A stretch of 64,000 nucleotides of DNA from Tricholoma matsutake (GCA_026075535.2 AP026544.2:186001-250000), one strand, 5' to 3'; positions 23,434-35,337 are shown, counted from the first letter of the stretch. Notes: generated from the sequence alone by a model not told the origin. Numbers and translations are program-made.

Positions 23434-23834
23434 TGTTAGGGCGACACCCACTATCTGCTAGCTAAGACCGTGCGGGTTCTCTCTACAAGAAGGGGGTGGG
23501 ATCCGCGCTCGTGATGGGGGAATTGATGGTTTTGATGCGAGGGGTTATTAATAGGTGAGTTTGTTGAGATAGGCCTTTCACACTGAAAACATAGGTGGAA
23601 TACCTAAGAGAACACAACTGGGGTCCCCTAGGCATATATTTAGGGTTTATATACTATGTTACATATATTTTACATTGTTGTTACCGACACATTCACACAT
23701 GTGCGTACATATTGATGCGTGCGAAATAAAATTCTCATGCTATCAAAGTGTAGCATAATTTGGTGTCATGTAGTGTAATTCGACATAATAAAATAAAATG
23801 AAAGTTTATTAGGTAATGGGGTGGTTTCCTAACA
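23434..23834 (-). repeat. gypsy LTR shared between copies A and B
   Basis: 401 bp in minus orientation. Copy B's polypurine tract and chromodomain lie on its higher-coordinate side and copy A's gag on the other. It therefore acts as 3' LTR of B and as 5' LTR for A, an LTR-int-LTR-int arrangement typical of unequal recombination. Confidence 0.85.
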
Positions 23835-26800
23835 TTACCCCCCTTTTATGCCTCGACTTCCAGGCAAGAAAATATTATGTTTGTCCCCTCTGTGAAATTT
23901 TGGTAAGGCCAGAATTTCATCCCCTCATACACCATTCTCGCAATGCGACATGGAGCATTCAGATTACATTTAAAAAATTGGGCAATCACGTTACATGCTC
24001 GCTTACAATTCCCTTTGGGTTCCCACAAATTATTTTTGTTGGTGTAGTTTTTCCACTTTATTAAAAACTCCAATTTGTTCCATTGAAGATGCAAGTCTAG
24101 AATTTCTTCAACTATGTATTCTGGAGCACCTTCTACTATTATCAGAGGTTGCAGAGTAGTTTGTTGGCCAGGAATAGTGGGCGGGTGGTAAGGGCATAGG
24201 CGGGATATGTTAATCTCAGGATCAATCTTGAATAATCAGGGTAATTTTAGCACTACCACATTAGGCAAGATCACTTTAGAGATCACATATGGGCCAACTT
24301 GTTTCTCCGTAAGTTTCCTCAAAGGTCATGGAATATTCAGGTCCTTGGTACTTAGCCATACCAAGTCACCAACTTTGTACTCTGGAGTGCATGCTCGAGT
24401 ACGATCCGCGTGTCCCATCATGTCATCACATGCTTTCTTCAATGCCGCCTCTGCTTCCTCTTGTACCCTTTGCATCTTAGATACAAAATTTTCTACTGAC
24501 TGTACTTTGACTTCCCTTCTGGGTTCTACTCCCATGCGAGGATGATATCCATAATTCATGAAAAAGGGTGACATACGAGTAGCCGAATGGAATTTGTTAT
24601 TGTGGGAAAATTCAGCAATTGCCAACCATTCGGGCCAGTCGGTTTGTCGGTAGTTGACAAACATATGTAGGTACTGCTCCAATTCCTGATTCATTCTCTC
24701 TGTCTGCCCATCAGTCTGCGGGTAATATGCCATAGATAATTTAGTTTGAATTCCCAATATGTTGTTTAGTTCTCACATAAACACGGAAGCAAATTGTGGT
24801 CCATGATTGGAGATAATGGTATTGGGTAACCCATGTAACCGCCATACCTGATTTAGATAGAGGTGCGCCAAGCCCAATGATGAGGTTTCTGTAGTAGTAG
24901 GAATAATATGGACCTCCTTTGTAAAGCAGTCACGTACTACAAATATTTCATCATACCCTTGAGCCTTGGGTAATCCGGTAATAAAACCCACAGATATATC
25001 TCACCATGGCGCTTTAGGTATAGGGTTCGGCATTAATTTTTCTGCAGGTTTCTCTGGAAATTTCTTCCCCCTCATGCACGTATCACATCCATCCACATAC
25101 CCCAACACATACTTTGAAATTCTGGGCCACCAATAATTTCTCATTACTAATTCCAACGTCTTCCATCTTCCTGGGTGTCTGGCAATCGGCATATTGTGAT
25201 GTAACCGGACGATCTCCCTTCGCAAATCCTGATCCATTGGTACATACACTTTTCCTCGAAACAACACCAACCCTTGTTCCTCAGCCCATTCGTCTCCTTT
25301 AATATTACCTTTCTTCTCTCCCTTCAGAGCTTTCATGGATTCCACTACTTCATCGTCCATTTCCAAACATTGTCTAATTTTAGACAACATTTCTGTTTCC
25401 AAGCTATCTATTAATAGATGCCCTTGATGCATAGTGCAAATGCGAAAGTATTTGGGTTTGAGTAAGGTAACATTCTTATTGTCCTCCTCCACCCCCCTGT
25501 TATGATCAATATGTCTGGATAATGCATCTGGTTTCCTCATTAAGCTTCCCGCTTTGTGGACCAAGTGAAAATTGAAACATGATAGGAATAGTGCCCAATG
25601 CACTTGCCTGCGATTAAGCTTTTTAGCAGACATGAAGTATTGCAGATTTTGATGATCCATCCAGATCTCAATCTCATGCATACATCCCTCCAAATAATGC
25701 CTCCATCCCTCCAATGCTCATATTATCCCCAACATCTCTTTGTCATGCACATCATAATTCCTCTCCACATCATTCAACCCTTTTGACAAGTATGCACAAG
25801 GATGCCATTTGTCATCTCTGCACAGCATTGATAATATTGCTCCAGTAGCAAAATTGGATGCATCAGGTTCCACTCGCAAAGGGCATGTGAAATCTACTGG
25901 GGCTAATATTGGTCCCTCCACAAACTTCCTCTTCAACTCCTCAAACAGTGTCTGCTGCTGCTCTCACCACCTCCACACTACTCCCTTTTGCGTAAGGTTA
26001 TGTAAGGGTGTGGCAATTTCGGAAAAATTGTGCACAAAGCAATGATAATAGTTTGCAAGTCCCAAGAAGGCTTGAACCTCCTTGACATGGGTGGGCGCAG
26101 ACCAATCTGTGATCACCTGTACCTTGATCGGATCCATTTTGATCCCATCAGGGCTGATCAATAATCCTAGGAACTGGATCTCGCTTGCCCCAAACACTCA
26201 CTTCTCCAGTTTCAAAAATAGATCATTCTCCGCTAACCTCCATAGCACCTCCTGCACTATCACCTCATGGTTTTCTTCATCCTCCATGAATATCAGAATG
26301 TCATCAATGAATATTATTACCATGCCTTTGTCTATTACACCCTTGAAAATGTTGTTCATCATATTTTGAAAGGTTGGGGGACTAATAGTCATCCCAAAAA
26401 ACATGACAAGCGGCTCGAAGGATCCTCGACGCGTGGCAAATATGGCCTTCCACTCATCTCCTTTCTTTATTTGTACATTGTTGTATCCCCATCATAAATC
26501 CAATTTTGTAAAGACTTTGGCTTTCCCCACTTTGTCAATTATTTCTGAGATCAATGGCAGGAGGTACACATTCTTTACTGTCCACTCATTCAGATACCTA
26601 TAATCTGTACACATCCTCTTCCTTTGGTCTTTCTTTGGTATGAAGAATATTGGTGATGTTTGCGGTGATTTCGAAGGTCATATGTATCCTTTACGCAATT
26701 GCTCCTTCAGGTATGCATCCACTTCTTCTTGTTCCCTCGGAGATAACGGATATACCTTCGACTTCTTTGGCACAACCCCTGGCTTCATCTCAATCGCATG

Positions 26801-27611
26801 ATCCCATGGCTTCCACACCAGCATTCGCTCAGACTCTTTCTTCTGGAACACTGACAAATGTTCATGATACACTTTTGGCACCCATTCCTCCACTGGCTTC
26901 TCCACCTTCATGATATTCTTGTCCCATGACTGTCCTCCACAAACTGCTCTGAAGGTTTGCTTCTGCTCTTCTTTCTGAATCATGATCGGAACTTCCCCAT
27001 TTGGCATTTCCTCATCCTCCACTTCCTCCATCGTAACAGATTACTTTCTTGGATGTTCTTTCTCTTTCTTTTTCCTTTCTTCTTTCTTCATGTTCCTCCC
27101 ATACACATTACATTCCTTAGGACAATGAGTCATTTGTACTTTCCCAGTTTTCCAATCAATTTTGGGATTATGCTTCCGTAACCACGGACATCCTATTATT
27201 AGATTGGTTTTCCCAAGATTGCACACTTCGAATATGGCTCGCTCCTGATGCTCCTGATACTTTAGTACCATAGTCACCTCCTCCTTGATAGTTCCTCCAC
27301 AATTGACTGTTCCGTCAATATTGTACACCATTATAGGTTGCGCCAGCTTGTGTGTGTTAATACCATTTCCGGTAATTAAGGATCAATTAATAAATAATCC
27401 TGTAGCACCACTGTCAAGCAACACTTCCACATCAATAGCTGCATGCGTGTCCACTGTCTTCAGTCCCACAGTCAAGGTAATTTTGGGTTCTATTTGTGCA
27501 GAGTGAATAAAGAATTTAGGGGTTTTTGGAAATGCCATGTGACAATTTTCTTTGTCATGTGATTCACAACAGTTGTACTCCTCCTCGATTTCCTTTTCTG
27601 ATTTACTCTGG
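23835..27611 (-). pseudogene. gypsy copy B: nearly full pol in one frame with many stops
   Basis: In one minus frame, in order: protease (to about 27640, LLDSGATGLFIN), RT ([18 protein letters not shown] about 26290), RNase H (EPDASNFATGA), an H2C2 zinc finger (HHNMPIARHPGRW...CDTCMRGK, about 25080-25210), the integrase core (to about 24400) and a chromodomain (24090-23990). Stops include TGA at 26678-26680 and 24773-24775. The second integrase aspartate motif reads ISNHGPQF, whereas copy C has ISDRGPQF. Both changes (at 24801-24810) are CpG to CpA, so a catalytic residue is lost. The 5' end is cut by a MITE at 27612. Confidence 0.92.
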
Positions 27612-27775
27612 CATGAAAACACAGGCCTCGGAAACATGTTTTGTGACTTTGATGTGTGTTTCCTTGAGAAACACCTTATGTAAGCACTGCCAAAAAGGTG
27701 ATTATGTAATGGTTATCCCAAGGAAACATGGATTAGAAGTCACAAAACATGTTTCTGAGACCTGTGTTTCACATG
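27612..27775. mobile_element. MITE-like inverted-repeat element, about 164 bp
   Basis: The left arm (27612 onward: CATG, then AAACACAGGCCTC and GAAACATGTTTTGTGACTT) is matched by the reverse complement of the right arm ending at 27775, with about four differences over some 40 bp. The core is short and non-coding. It sits exactly where gypsy B stops. No TSD could be fixed. Confidence 0.7.
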
Positions 27776-27783
27776 GAAACACA

Positions 27784-29860
27784 GGTCAGCCCCAGCTGTG
27801 ACTAGTACATGTTATACATACTATGAGAGCATTCAACAGTGTCCACCAAACCCATATCATTTGGCACATTGTAGCTTACCTATCTGCCACCACAAATATT
27901 AGTACATCTATTGCTTATCTCTTTCTTTCTTTCAAATAATCTACTGAAGGCTCTCTACAATCTGCTAAGTCCTATGACATTTGATGCAGCCTTTATTCTC
28001 CTATTGCAGTTTTTATATTTTGCATTTTTTTAACTTCCTTGTTAATTCATCTAATACTTGTTTGTCATTCTTGAAATTAATCCCAACTATTTAGCCTTAA
28101 AATGGCTCTTGGGATACCCAATTCCCATAGGATATCATGCATCTCCAGATGTTGTGTGATTGATTTACACTTTACTATTCCAACTATGTGGCTTAGAAGA
28201 ACTAAAGAAATCCTGGTGCATACAAGAGGCCCAAATCCATGTTTGCACCTGGGGTAGTTAATTAATTGCCAAGATGCACAGGGACTGTGAGGGAATGAAC
28301 AGAAAATCTTCTTCCTTCCTTTTTTGTATTTTTCCTTTTTGCAAATTTATTTTCTAATTAATTATATCATCCCACAAACATCAATATCAAGCCGACATAA
28401 GAATGATCAGAATGAAGTGAAAAATGAAGTGAAAAATGCTCTGAAACACAAACATCTGGAAAATGAAGTATAAATGCATTTTAATGTCATATGTGGTGAA
28501 ACATCACACTGAGTTGTCTCAATCGTTCTGTGCAACACTAGGATTATTGATTGGTGACAACTCCTCTCCAATCCTATGGACACTATATATGGCTGATTTT
28601 CACCTGGATCCTGACTCAGATGATATCAAACTGGCCGGTATTATTATAGCAAACCTGGAGCAGGCTGATGACATTATACTCATATCGACAAGTACTAAGG
28701 GGGCTCAGAAAAAGATGAATGTGCTATGGCAGTGGTGTAGCCTAAACTTCATGTTACTCAGTGCAATCAAATCTCTGATCATGATATTTGGACCAATTCC
28801 CCACACACTACCTCTCTTCCTGTTTGGCAACAAACCTGTCATGTTGAAGGCAGAGCAAACATATGTTGGTATAAATTTACAGTCTACCCAACACAACATC
28901 TTTGCTAAACACTACAAAAATAAAGCAAGCAAAGCTCAATCAGTTGGTAATACAGTGCTAAGTATGGAGTCCATTATAGACACTCTTCCCCCATGGGAGG
29001 CCAAGAAGCTCTATATGGCACAGATTGACCCCCACCTTATCCATGGATATGAGGTCATACTTGATGTCGACCTTCCTCTTCTGGAGAAACTCTCTGATGT
29101 GCAAACATCACATCTCTGCCAGGTCCTGGGTTTACATAGAAGCTCAATGATAACACCACTTTTTACAGAGACCTCTTTGGTACCACTGTGGTTTTGGAGA
29201 ATCATACTCACTCTTGGTTATCTGTGCTACCTCACAAGCCTACCCATTGAGCATTATGCAAAGAAGGCAAACATGGACTCAGTAATGCTTGCAAAGGAGA
29301 ATAAAGCATCATGGGCAATGGATCTACAATACATATTTCTAAATCTGCCATTCCATGTCCTACTTCCTGACCTAAAAAGCATCACACCTCTTCAAGGGGA
29401 TGAGGTGACAAAGCTTTTTAAAGTCAAGATGGAAGGCTATATCCAAAGTGAACTTGAGGCCTCCCCTAAATTGTATCTTCTTCAAAACAGACTTGAACCT
29501 GTGGGAGATTGTCCTCCAAGCCATAAGACACTTTATTTCAGACATTACCTCAGTGTACACAACAGTGTTCATAGAAAAGCACTTACAAGTCTCCTGCTCT
29601 CTTCGCATGCATTGGCTATAGAGTGCCTTAGATGGCTGGAACATCGCTGCCCACATGTTCAGCAACAATGGAGATTATGCCATTTTTGTAAAAATCCAGT
29701 GGAGAGCCCTGAACATGCATTGCTGGAGTGCACCAGCTCACATGAGCTGAATAATCTTTGCAAGAAATTCTCTGACAGAGTGTACACTGAGATACCATAT
29801 TTGCCCCAGCATCCCATGGTCTCTTCTATTGATCTATTCAAAATGATCTTGAAGGAAAGG
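27784..29860 (+). pseudogene. LINE (non-LTR) retrotransposon ORF2, RT half and C-terminus
   Basis: A decayed start near 27815 reads RAFNSVHQTHII, like the first RT block. The long frame from 28463 has LIGDNSSPILWTLYMADFHL and EQADDIILIS (about 28652-28680; the xADD catalytic motif). It ends with CHFCKNPVESPEHALLEC (about 29670-29723), the C-terminal zinc-binding motif of LINE proteins. Fungal Tad-like LINEs have this layout. The frame runs to ILKER at 29860, where Element I interrupts it; it resumes at 35243. Endonuclease and ORF1 are not seen. Confidence 0.85.
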
Positions 29861-30240
29861 AGCTCTTTACACTGCCCCACATATTCCTGGTTATCCCTGC
29901 CACAGCCATTGTTCACCAAATGTTGCATTCCTGGCTGTTTTTCCTCCAGTGGGATTCCTGGTTCAGTCCTGGTATATTCCTGGTAAATCAGGCTCTTCCT
30001 GGTACTATTCCAGGAATTCCCAGGACTTGGACTCTCAGGAATCTGGGGGGACTGACCAGGAGTCCTGTAGGACTCTATAAGAGTAACCAGGACTCTGTAG
30101 GACTCATCAGGACTCACAAGGACTCACAAGGAATCCAGTAGGATTGAACCAGGACTCACCAGGACTCACCAGGAATCCAGTAGGATTGAACCAGGAGTCC
30201 TTACTACTACTACTAAGTAATAAAATAAATAACATGAGCT

Positions 30241-30310
30241 GGAATTGAACCCTAGGCATGAGACAAAAACATTTTAGCATAGCAAATATAACCACTACAC
30301 CACATAGACT
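30241..30310 (-). repeat. tRNA-like sequence, left end of Element I
   Basis: On the minus strand TGGTGTAGTGGTTA (A-box type, 30303-30290) is followed by GGTTCAATTC (B-box type, 30251-30242). The spacing is right for a tRNA-derived pol III promoter, but no clean cloverleaf is apparent. It points outward to the TIR. Confidence 0.65.
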
Positions 30311-30355
30311 TATGAGGTATGTCCACTTACTGCTCTAGGTACCATTGGGGCGGCT

Positions 30356-30592
30356 GTGCATGACAAAGCACACAGCCGCATATCAACATTGCCAGCTCAT
30401 CATCCACCCATCATCACCACTCTCGACGACGATGCCACCTCCCTTCCACCGCCTCCCCTCCATCAACACCTGTTGCCACTGCTCCTATGGCCACCACCAC
30501 CTCGTCTAATGCCGCCAACGGCCGCATTTGAACCACCTTGGGCCCAAACGATGACAGATGTCATTTGGGGCCCAGGTAATGTTTTTTACTTT
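30356..30592 (+). CDS. Pro/His/Thr-rich exon-like frame of Element I
   Basis: The frame begins MHDKAHSRISTLPAHHPP and continues Pro/Leu-rich to WGPG at a palindrome, then a donor (GGTAATG) followed by T-rich intron-like sequence. Frames with the same start style (M-x-K/M-H, then Ser/Thr/Pro-rich) occupy the same place in Element II (37221-37405, +) and Element V (63558-63334, -). It may be a real first exon or simple-sequence expansion. Confidence 0.3.
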
Positions 30593-30632
30593 TTTTTTAT
30601 TGAATTAACTAATATTTTCTTTCTTTCTTTAG

Positions 30633-33337
30633 TGTTAGGGCGACACCCACTATCTGCTAGCTAGGACCGTGTGGGTTCTCTCTACAAGAAGGGGGCGGGA
30701 TCCATGCGCATGATGGGGAATTGATGGTTTTGATGCGAGGGGTTATTAATAGGTGAGTTTGTTGAGATAGGCCTTTCACACTGAAAACGTAGGTGGAATA
30801 CCTAAGAGAACACAACTGGGGTCCCCTAGGCATATATTTAGGGCTTATATACTATGTTACATATATTGTACATTGTTGTTACCGACGCACTCATACATGC
30901 ACATACATTTTGATGCGTGCGAAATAAAATTCTCATGCTATCAAAATGTAGCGTCATTTGGCATCATGTAGCGTAATTCGACATAATAAAATAAAAATGA
31001 AAGTTTATTAGGTAATGGGGTGGTTTCCTAACATTACCCCCCTTTTATGCCTCGACTTCCAGGCAAGAAAATATTATGTTTGTCCCCTGTGTGAAATTTT
31101 GGTAAGGCTGGAATTTCATCCCCTCATACACCATTCTCGCAATGCGACATGGAGCATTCGGATTACGTTTAAAGAATTGGGCGATTGCGTTATGCACTCG
31201 CTTACAATTCTCTTTGGGTTCCCACGAATTATTTTTGTCGGTATAGTTTTTCCACTTTATTAAGAACTCCAATTTGTTCCGTCAAAGACATGAGTCTAGA
31301 ATTTCTTCAACTATGTATTCTGGAGCACCTTCTACTATTATCGGAGGTTGCAGAGTAGTTTGTTAGCCAGGAATAGTGGGCGGACAGTAAGGGCGTAAGC
31401 GGGATACGTTAATCTCGGGATCAATCTTAAATGATTGGGGTAATTTTAGCACTACCGCATTAGGCGAGATCACTTTAGAGATCGCATATGGGCCAACTTG
31501 TTTCTCTGTAAGTTTCTTCGAAGGTCGTGGAATATTCAGGTCCTTGGTACTTAGCCATACCAAGTCACCAACTTTGTACTCTGGAGTGCGTGCTCGAGTA
31601 CGATCCGCGTGTCCCATCATGTCATCACATGCTTTCTTCAATGCCGCCTCTGCTTCCTCTTGTACCCTTTGCATCTTAGATACAAAATTTTCTACTGACT
31701 GTACTTTGACTTCCCTTCTGGGTTCTACTCCCATGCGAGGATGATATCCATAATTCACGAAAAAGGGTGTCATACGAGTAGCTGAATGGAATTTGTTATT
31801 GTGGGAAAATTCAGCAATTGCCAACCATTCGGGCCAGTCAGTTTGTCGGTAGTTGACAAACATATGTAGGTACTGCTCCAATTCCTGATTCATTCTCTCT
31901 GTCTGCCCATCAGTCTGCAGGTAATATGCCATAGATAATTTAGTTTGAATTCCCAATATGTTGTTTAGTTCTCGCATAAACACGGAAGCAAATTGTGGTC
32001 CGCGATCGGAGATAATGGTATCGGGTAACCCATGTAACCGCCATACCTGATTTAGATAGAGGTGCGCCAAGCCCAATGATGAGGTTTCTGTAGTAGTAGG
32101 AATAATATGGACCTCCTTTGTAAAGCGGTCGCGTACTACAAATATTTCATCATACCCTTGAGCCTTGGGTAATCCGGTAATAAAATCCACAGATATATCT
32201 CACCATGGCGCTTTAGGTATAGGGTTCGGCATCAATTTTTCTGCAGGTTTCTCTGGAAATTTCTTCCCCCTCATGCACGTATCACATCCATCCACATACC
32301 CCAACACATACTTTGAAATTCTGGGCCACCAATAATTTCTCATTACTAATTCCAACATCTTCCATCTTCCTGGGTGTCCGGCAATCGGCATATTGTGATG
32401 TAACCAGACGATCTCCCTTCGCAAATCCTGATCCTTCAGTACATACACTTTTCCTCGAAACAACACCAACCCTTGTTCCTCAGCCAATTTGTCTCCTTTG
32501 ATATTACCTTTCTTCTCTCCCTTCAGAGCTTTCACAGCTTCCACTACTTCATCATCCATTTCTGAGCATTGTCTAATTTTAGACAACATTTCCGTTTCCG
32601 AGCTATCTATTAATAGATGCCCTTGATGCATAGCGCAAATGCGAAAGTATTCGGGTTTGAGTAAGGTAACATTTTTATTGTCCTCCTCCACCCCCCTTTT
32701 ATGATCAATACATCTGGATAAGGCATCTGGTTTCCTCATTAAGCTTCCCACTTTATGGACCAAGTGAAAGTTGAAACGCGATAGGAATAGTGCCCAATGC
32801 GCTTGCCGGTGATTAAGCTTTTTAGCGGACATGAAGTATTGCAGATTTTGATGATCTGTCCAGATCTCAATCTGATGCGTACATCCCTCCAAATAATGCC
32901 TCCATGCCTCCAATGATATGGGAAGTTGTGTTCTTTTGTTAGGGCAACACCCACTATCTGCTAGCTAAGACCATGCGGGTTCTCTCTACAAGAAGGGGGC
33001 GGGATCTGCATGCGTGATGGGGAATTGATGGTTTTGATGTAAGGGGTTATTAATAGGTGAGTTTGTTGAGATAGGCCTTTCACACCGAAAACGTAGGTGG
33101 AATACCTAAGAGAACACAACTGGGGTCCCCTAGGCATATATTTAGGGCTTATATACTATGTTACATATATTGTACATTGTTGTTACCGACGCACTCATAC
33201 ATGCGCATACATTTTGATGTGTGCGAAATAAAATTCTCATGCTATCAAAATGTAGCGTCATTTGGTGTCATGTAGCGTAATTCGACATAATAAAATAAAA
33301 ATGAAAGTTTATTAGGTAATGGGGTGGTTTCCTAACA
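30633..33337 (-). mobile_element. gypsy copy C: both LTRs and TSD, 5' half deleted
   Basis: LTRs at 32937-33337 (5') and 30633-31033 (3'), 401 bp each, are flanked by TTTAG on both sides (30628-30632 and 33338-33342). The interior starts abruptly in RNase H, so leader, gag, protease and RT are gone. It is a transposed or recombined non-autonomous copy. The target is the end of an intron-like tract in Element I (TTTCTTTAG|GTTCTA). Confidence 0.93.
31035..32936 (-). pseudogene. gypsy C pol remainder: RNase H end, integrase, chromodomain
   Basis: The minus frame has WTDHQNLQYFMS (RNase H), an H2C2 finger, integrase GLPKAQGYDEIFVVRDR, ISDRGPQFASVFMREL and TDGQTERMNQELEQ (D, D, E all kept), and GPYAISKVISP. 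The chromodomain starts after a TGA at 31282-31284. Stops: TGA near 32199, TAA near 31364 and the TGA at 31282; at this last codon G1 has CAA (21065-21067). C keeps CGA at 31972-31974 where B has TGA. It is the best-preserved integrase of the family here. Confidence 0.9.
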
Positions 33338-33342
33338 TTTAG

Positions 33343-34135
33343 GTTCTAACTATATCATGACAACAAGACAACACCAAACAACAAACGAAGAGCGATGCGC
33401 GAGCGACAGACAACAAACAACAGACAACAAATGACAAATGACAAACGACAAACGACAAACAAGGAAACGGGCCCAATTGACGTACATCATCGTTTGGGCC
33501 CCAGGTAAGTTTTTTTTTTGTTTGTTTCATTCTTTTTTGATTAATATTAGTTTTCTTTTGAATTTTTATAGTTTCTCGTTGTATGATGTGACCCACCACC
33601 ACCACCGCACCCTCCACCACCGTGAGCAGCTGCTCTCAGGTTGGAAATGGGGAGCGATGATGAGGACCACAGAGACAGAGACAAGGAGCCACAAACAACG
33701 AGAGCAGTGGGGTGGCAAGGCCCAAAATGACAAGAGCAGCAGGGTGGCAAGACAAGGACGGGAGGACAACGGACGACCACAAAAACAACGGGACAAGGAG
33801 GACAATGGATGACAAGCACAACCCAGCACCCAGCACTGCCGCTGTGAGCAACTGCTTGCAGGGTGGAAGGAGGGGGCCAGGACGACAAACAGGTGCGAGG
33901 ATGGAGATGAACATGCAACGACAACAGGACACCAGCACCAGGAATGCCCAAGAGACATTGATGATGTCTCTTGGCCCATAAGTAAGTTTTTTTCTCTTAT
34001 GACTATGACGAGACTGGATGGAACACGGGCCCAAACAACGCAGATCACGTCGTTTGGGCCCTACATAATTTTTCTTTGTTTGCTTTTTGTTTTTATAAAC
34101 TAACTAACTCATTTCTTTTGTTTTATAGGTTCTAC
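33343..34135 (+). repeat. repeated palindrome/intron-like modules in Element I
   Basis: Modules combine a GGGCCCAA..TTGGGCCC palindrome (33469-33500; 34027-34061), a donor-like GTAAGTTTTTT, a CTAACTAAC branch-like tract and TTTTATAG before GTTCTA. This is the layout of a spliceosomal intron. The text between modules contains TGAGCAGCTGCTC and is Gln/Thr/Asp-rich if read as protein. Similar modules are in Elements II, III and V. Confidence 0.6.
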
Positions 34136-34617
34136 TCTACTGGTAATGATGGCCGGACACGAGACAACCCAACACACCCCATGCCTGCGAGCCTCTGCTC
34201 ATAGGGTGGATTGTGAGTGCGTGCAGTCGACGACAATGCCAATGCCACCGCCTACCAGCACCAGAACCCCAAGAAGGCAAAGCACGGCCACCAACCATGA
34301 TGGACAACGACAACAGGGCCAATGACCCACCACCCACCTCCAGCCCCATGAACCACTGCTCATGGGGTGGATTGCAGGTGGAATGGCGATGATGGCCACC
34401 ACCACACAGCAGGAGATGGACAGGACAGCAATGATGACCAGGAAGGGCACGGCGACCAGGAGCAGCACAGAAACAATGCCCAGGATGGCAACGACGAGGA
34501 CAGCGACAATGAAGGCCCAGCACCCAGGACAACGGGGACAGGATGACAGGCACGACTCACCAGGCCACCCCCGCATTTTGTGTGGGGCAGTTTTTTTCAT
34601 TTTTTATTTATGGTAAT

Positions 34618-34822
34618 ACCTTCCCCCTCGCCCGTGTTTTACATGGGTGAGGGGTTTTTCTTTCTTTTTCTTTATAATTGTAGTGCTCCCCTTGCATTGA
34701 ACGTGAGGGGAGATTAGTTTTATATGTATATATTTGTAGGACTCCCCCTCGCACCTTGTGTGGGGGAGGTTTTTTTTTATGTAATTAATGTTGTATCCCT
34801 CGCGTTGGATGCGAGGGATGTA
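34618..34822 (+). repeat. four successive stem-loops near the right end of Element I
   Basis: Hairpins such as CCCTCGC..GCGAGGG (about 34797-34818), CTCCCC..GGGGAG and CCCCTCGC.. are separated by T-rich spacers with TTTTTATTTATA-like text. Each pairs different bases but the same shape, which implies selection for structure or duplication with drift. A counterpart block in opposite orientation is at 40072-40330, with smaller ones at 38795-38835 and 62440-62540. Confidence 0.65.
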
Positions 34823-34921
34823 GTTAATAAATTTTATTTGATCTTAATTGTGAGCTTTGAGAGAGAAATAGCTAAGTTTGAGTTTGAGGGTATAAATACA
34901 CTTTTACATTGCAGCTAATAA

Positions 34922-35010
34922 TTCTCCTGTGGCTCAACTGGTTAAGCACTTGTTTGGTTTGTCATGTGATTCTTGATCATGAGTTCTAGAGTTCAATCCC
35001 TGCTCTGAAC
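34922..35010 (+). repeat. tRNA-like sequence, right end of Element I
   Basis: TGGCTCAACTGGTTAAGCAC (A-box type) with AGAGTTCAATCCC (B-box type, 34988-35000). Near-identical relatives sit at 38981-39065 (+) and 39900-39990 (-). It points outward to the TIR. Confidence 0.7.
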
Positions 35011-35242
35011 AAGTTTATTTTGTAGGTACTTTGTGAAATTCATGAAGTCGGAAGCACTTGAAACTTGTAAGATATCTCAAATTGACTTTCCATTATGGTA
35101 TGACTTTAGGGTACTGAGCACTGGATTCCTGGTGAGTCCTGGTGAGTCCTACTGGATTTCTGGAGGATTCCTGGTCTTCCTGGTAGGACTACCAGGATTC
35201 CTCCAGGACTATGTGGGGCAGTGTAAAGTTCAGAAGGAAAGG

Positions 35243-35337
35243 ACAACAATCAGACTGCTTGCAAAATTCACACATGAAGTGTGAGAGCTCTTTGAGGCTG
35301 TACCAGTCCATGTGTCTGAGAATGCTGTATTTGAATG
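35243..35337 (+). pseudogene. C-terminal end of the split LINE ORF
   Basis: After the duplicated AAGGAAAGG the frame continues TTIRLLAKFTHEV, then TGA, then ELFEAVPVHV to a stop near 35337. It joins the 29860 frame when Element I and one duplication copy are removed. Confidence 0.7.

Larger units (their letters stand above)
29861..35233 (+). mobile_element. Element I: TTTACAC-TIR element with tRNA-like ends
   Basis: The left core TTTACACTGCCCCACATA (29866 onward) is the exact inverse of the right core ending at 35227, and the match extends through TCCTGG with one mismatch. The flanks share GAAGGAAAGGA (29851-29861 and 35233-35243), a 9-11 bp duplication; removing the element restores the LINE frame. 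Inside, in order: degenerate repeats, tRNA-like (-), Pro/His/Thr-rich frame, palindrome, intron-like tract (holding gypsy C), more palindrome/intron modules, GAGCAGTTGCTC repeats, stem-loops, tRNA-like (+), degenerate repeats. No transposase is present. A 9-bp TSD suggests a MULE-like or KDZ-type enzyme. Confidence 0.8.

Noticed and set aside
33547..34600. Several Cys/Val/Leu-rich minus frames of 130-160 residues
   Set aside because: They are antisense of GACAAC/CAC-rich repeats in Element I. Overlapping frames on the same strand are all open, a sign of composition rather than coding.
34922..35010. A functional tRNA gene (also the other seven tRNA-like sites)
   Set aside because: A and B boxes are present, but I could not pair an acceptor stem or find a normal anticodon arm, and all sit at transposon ends.
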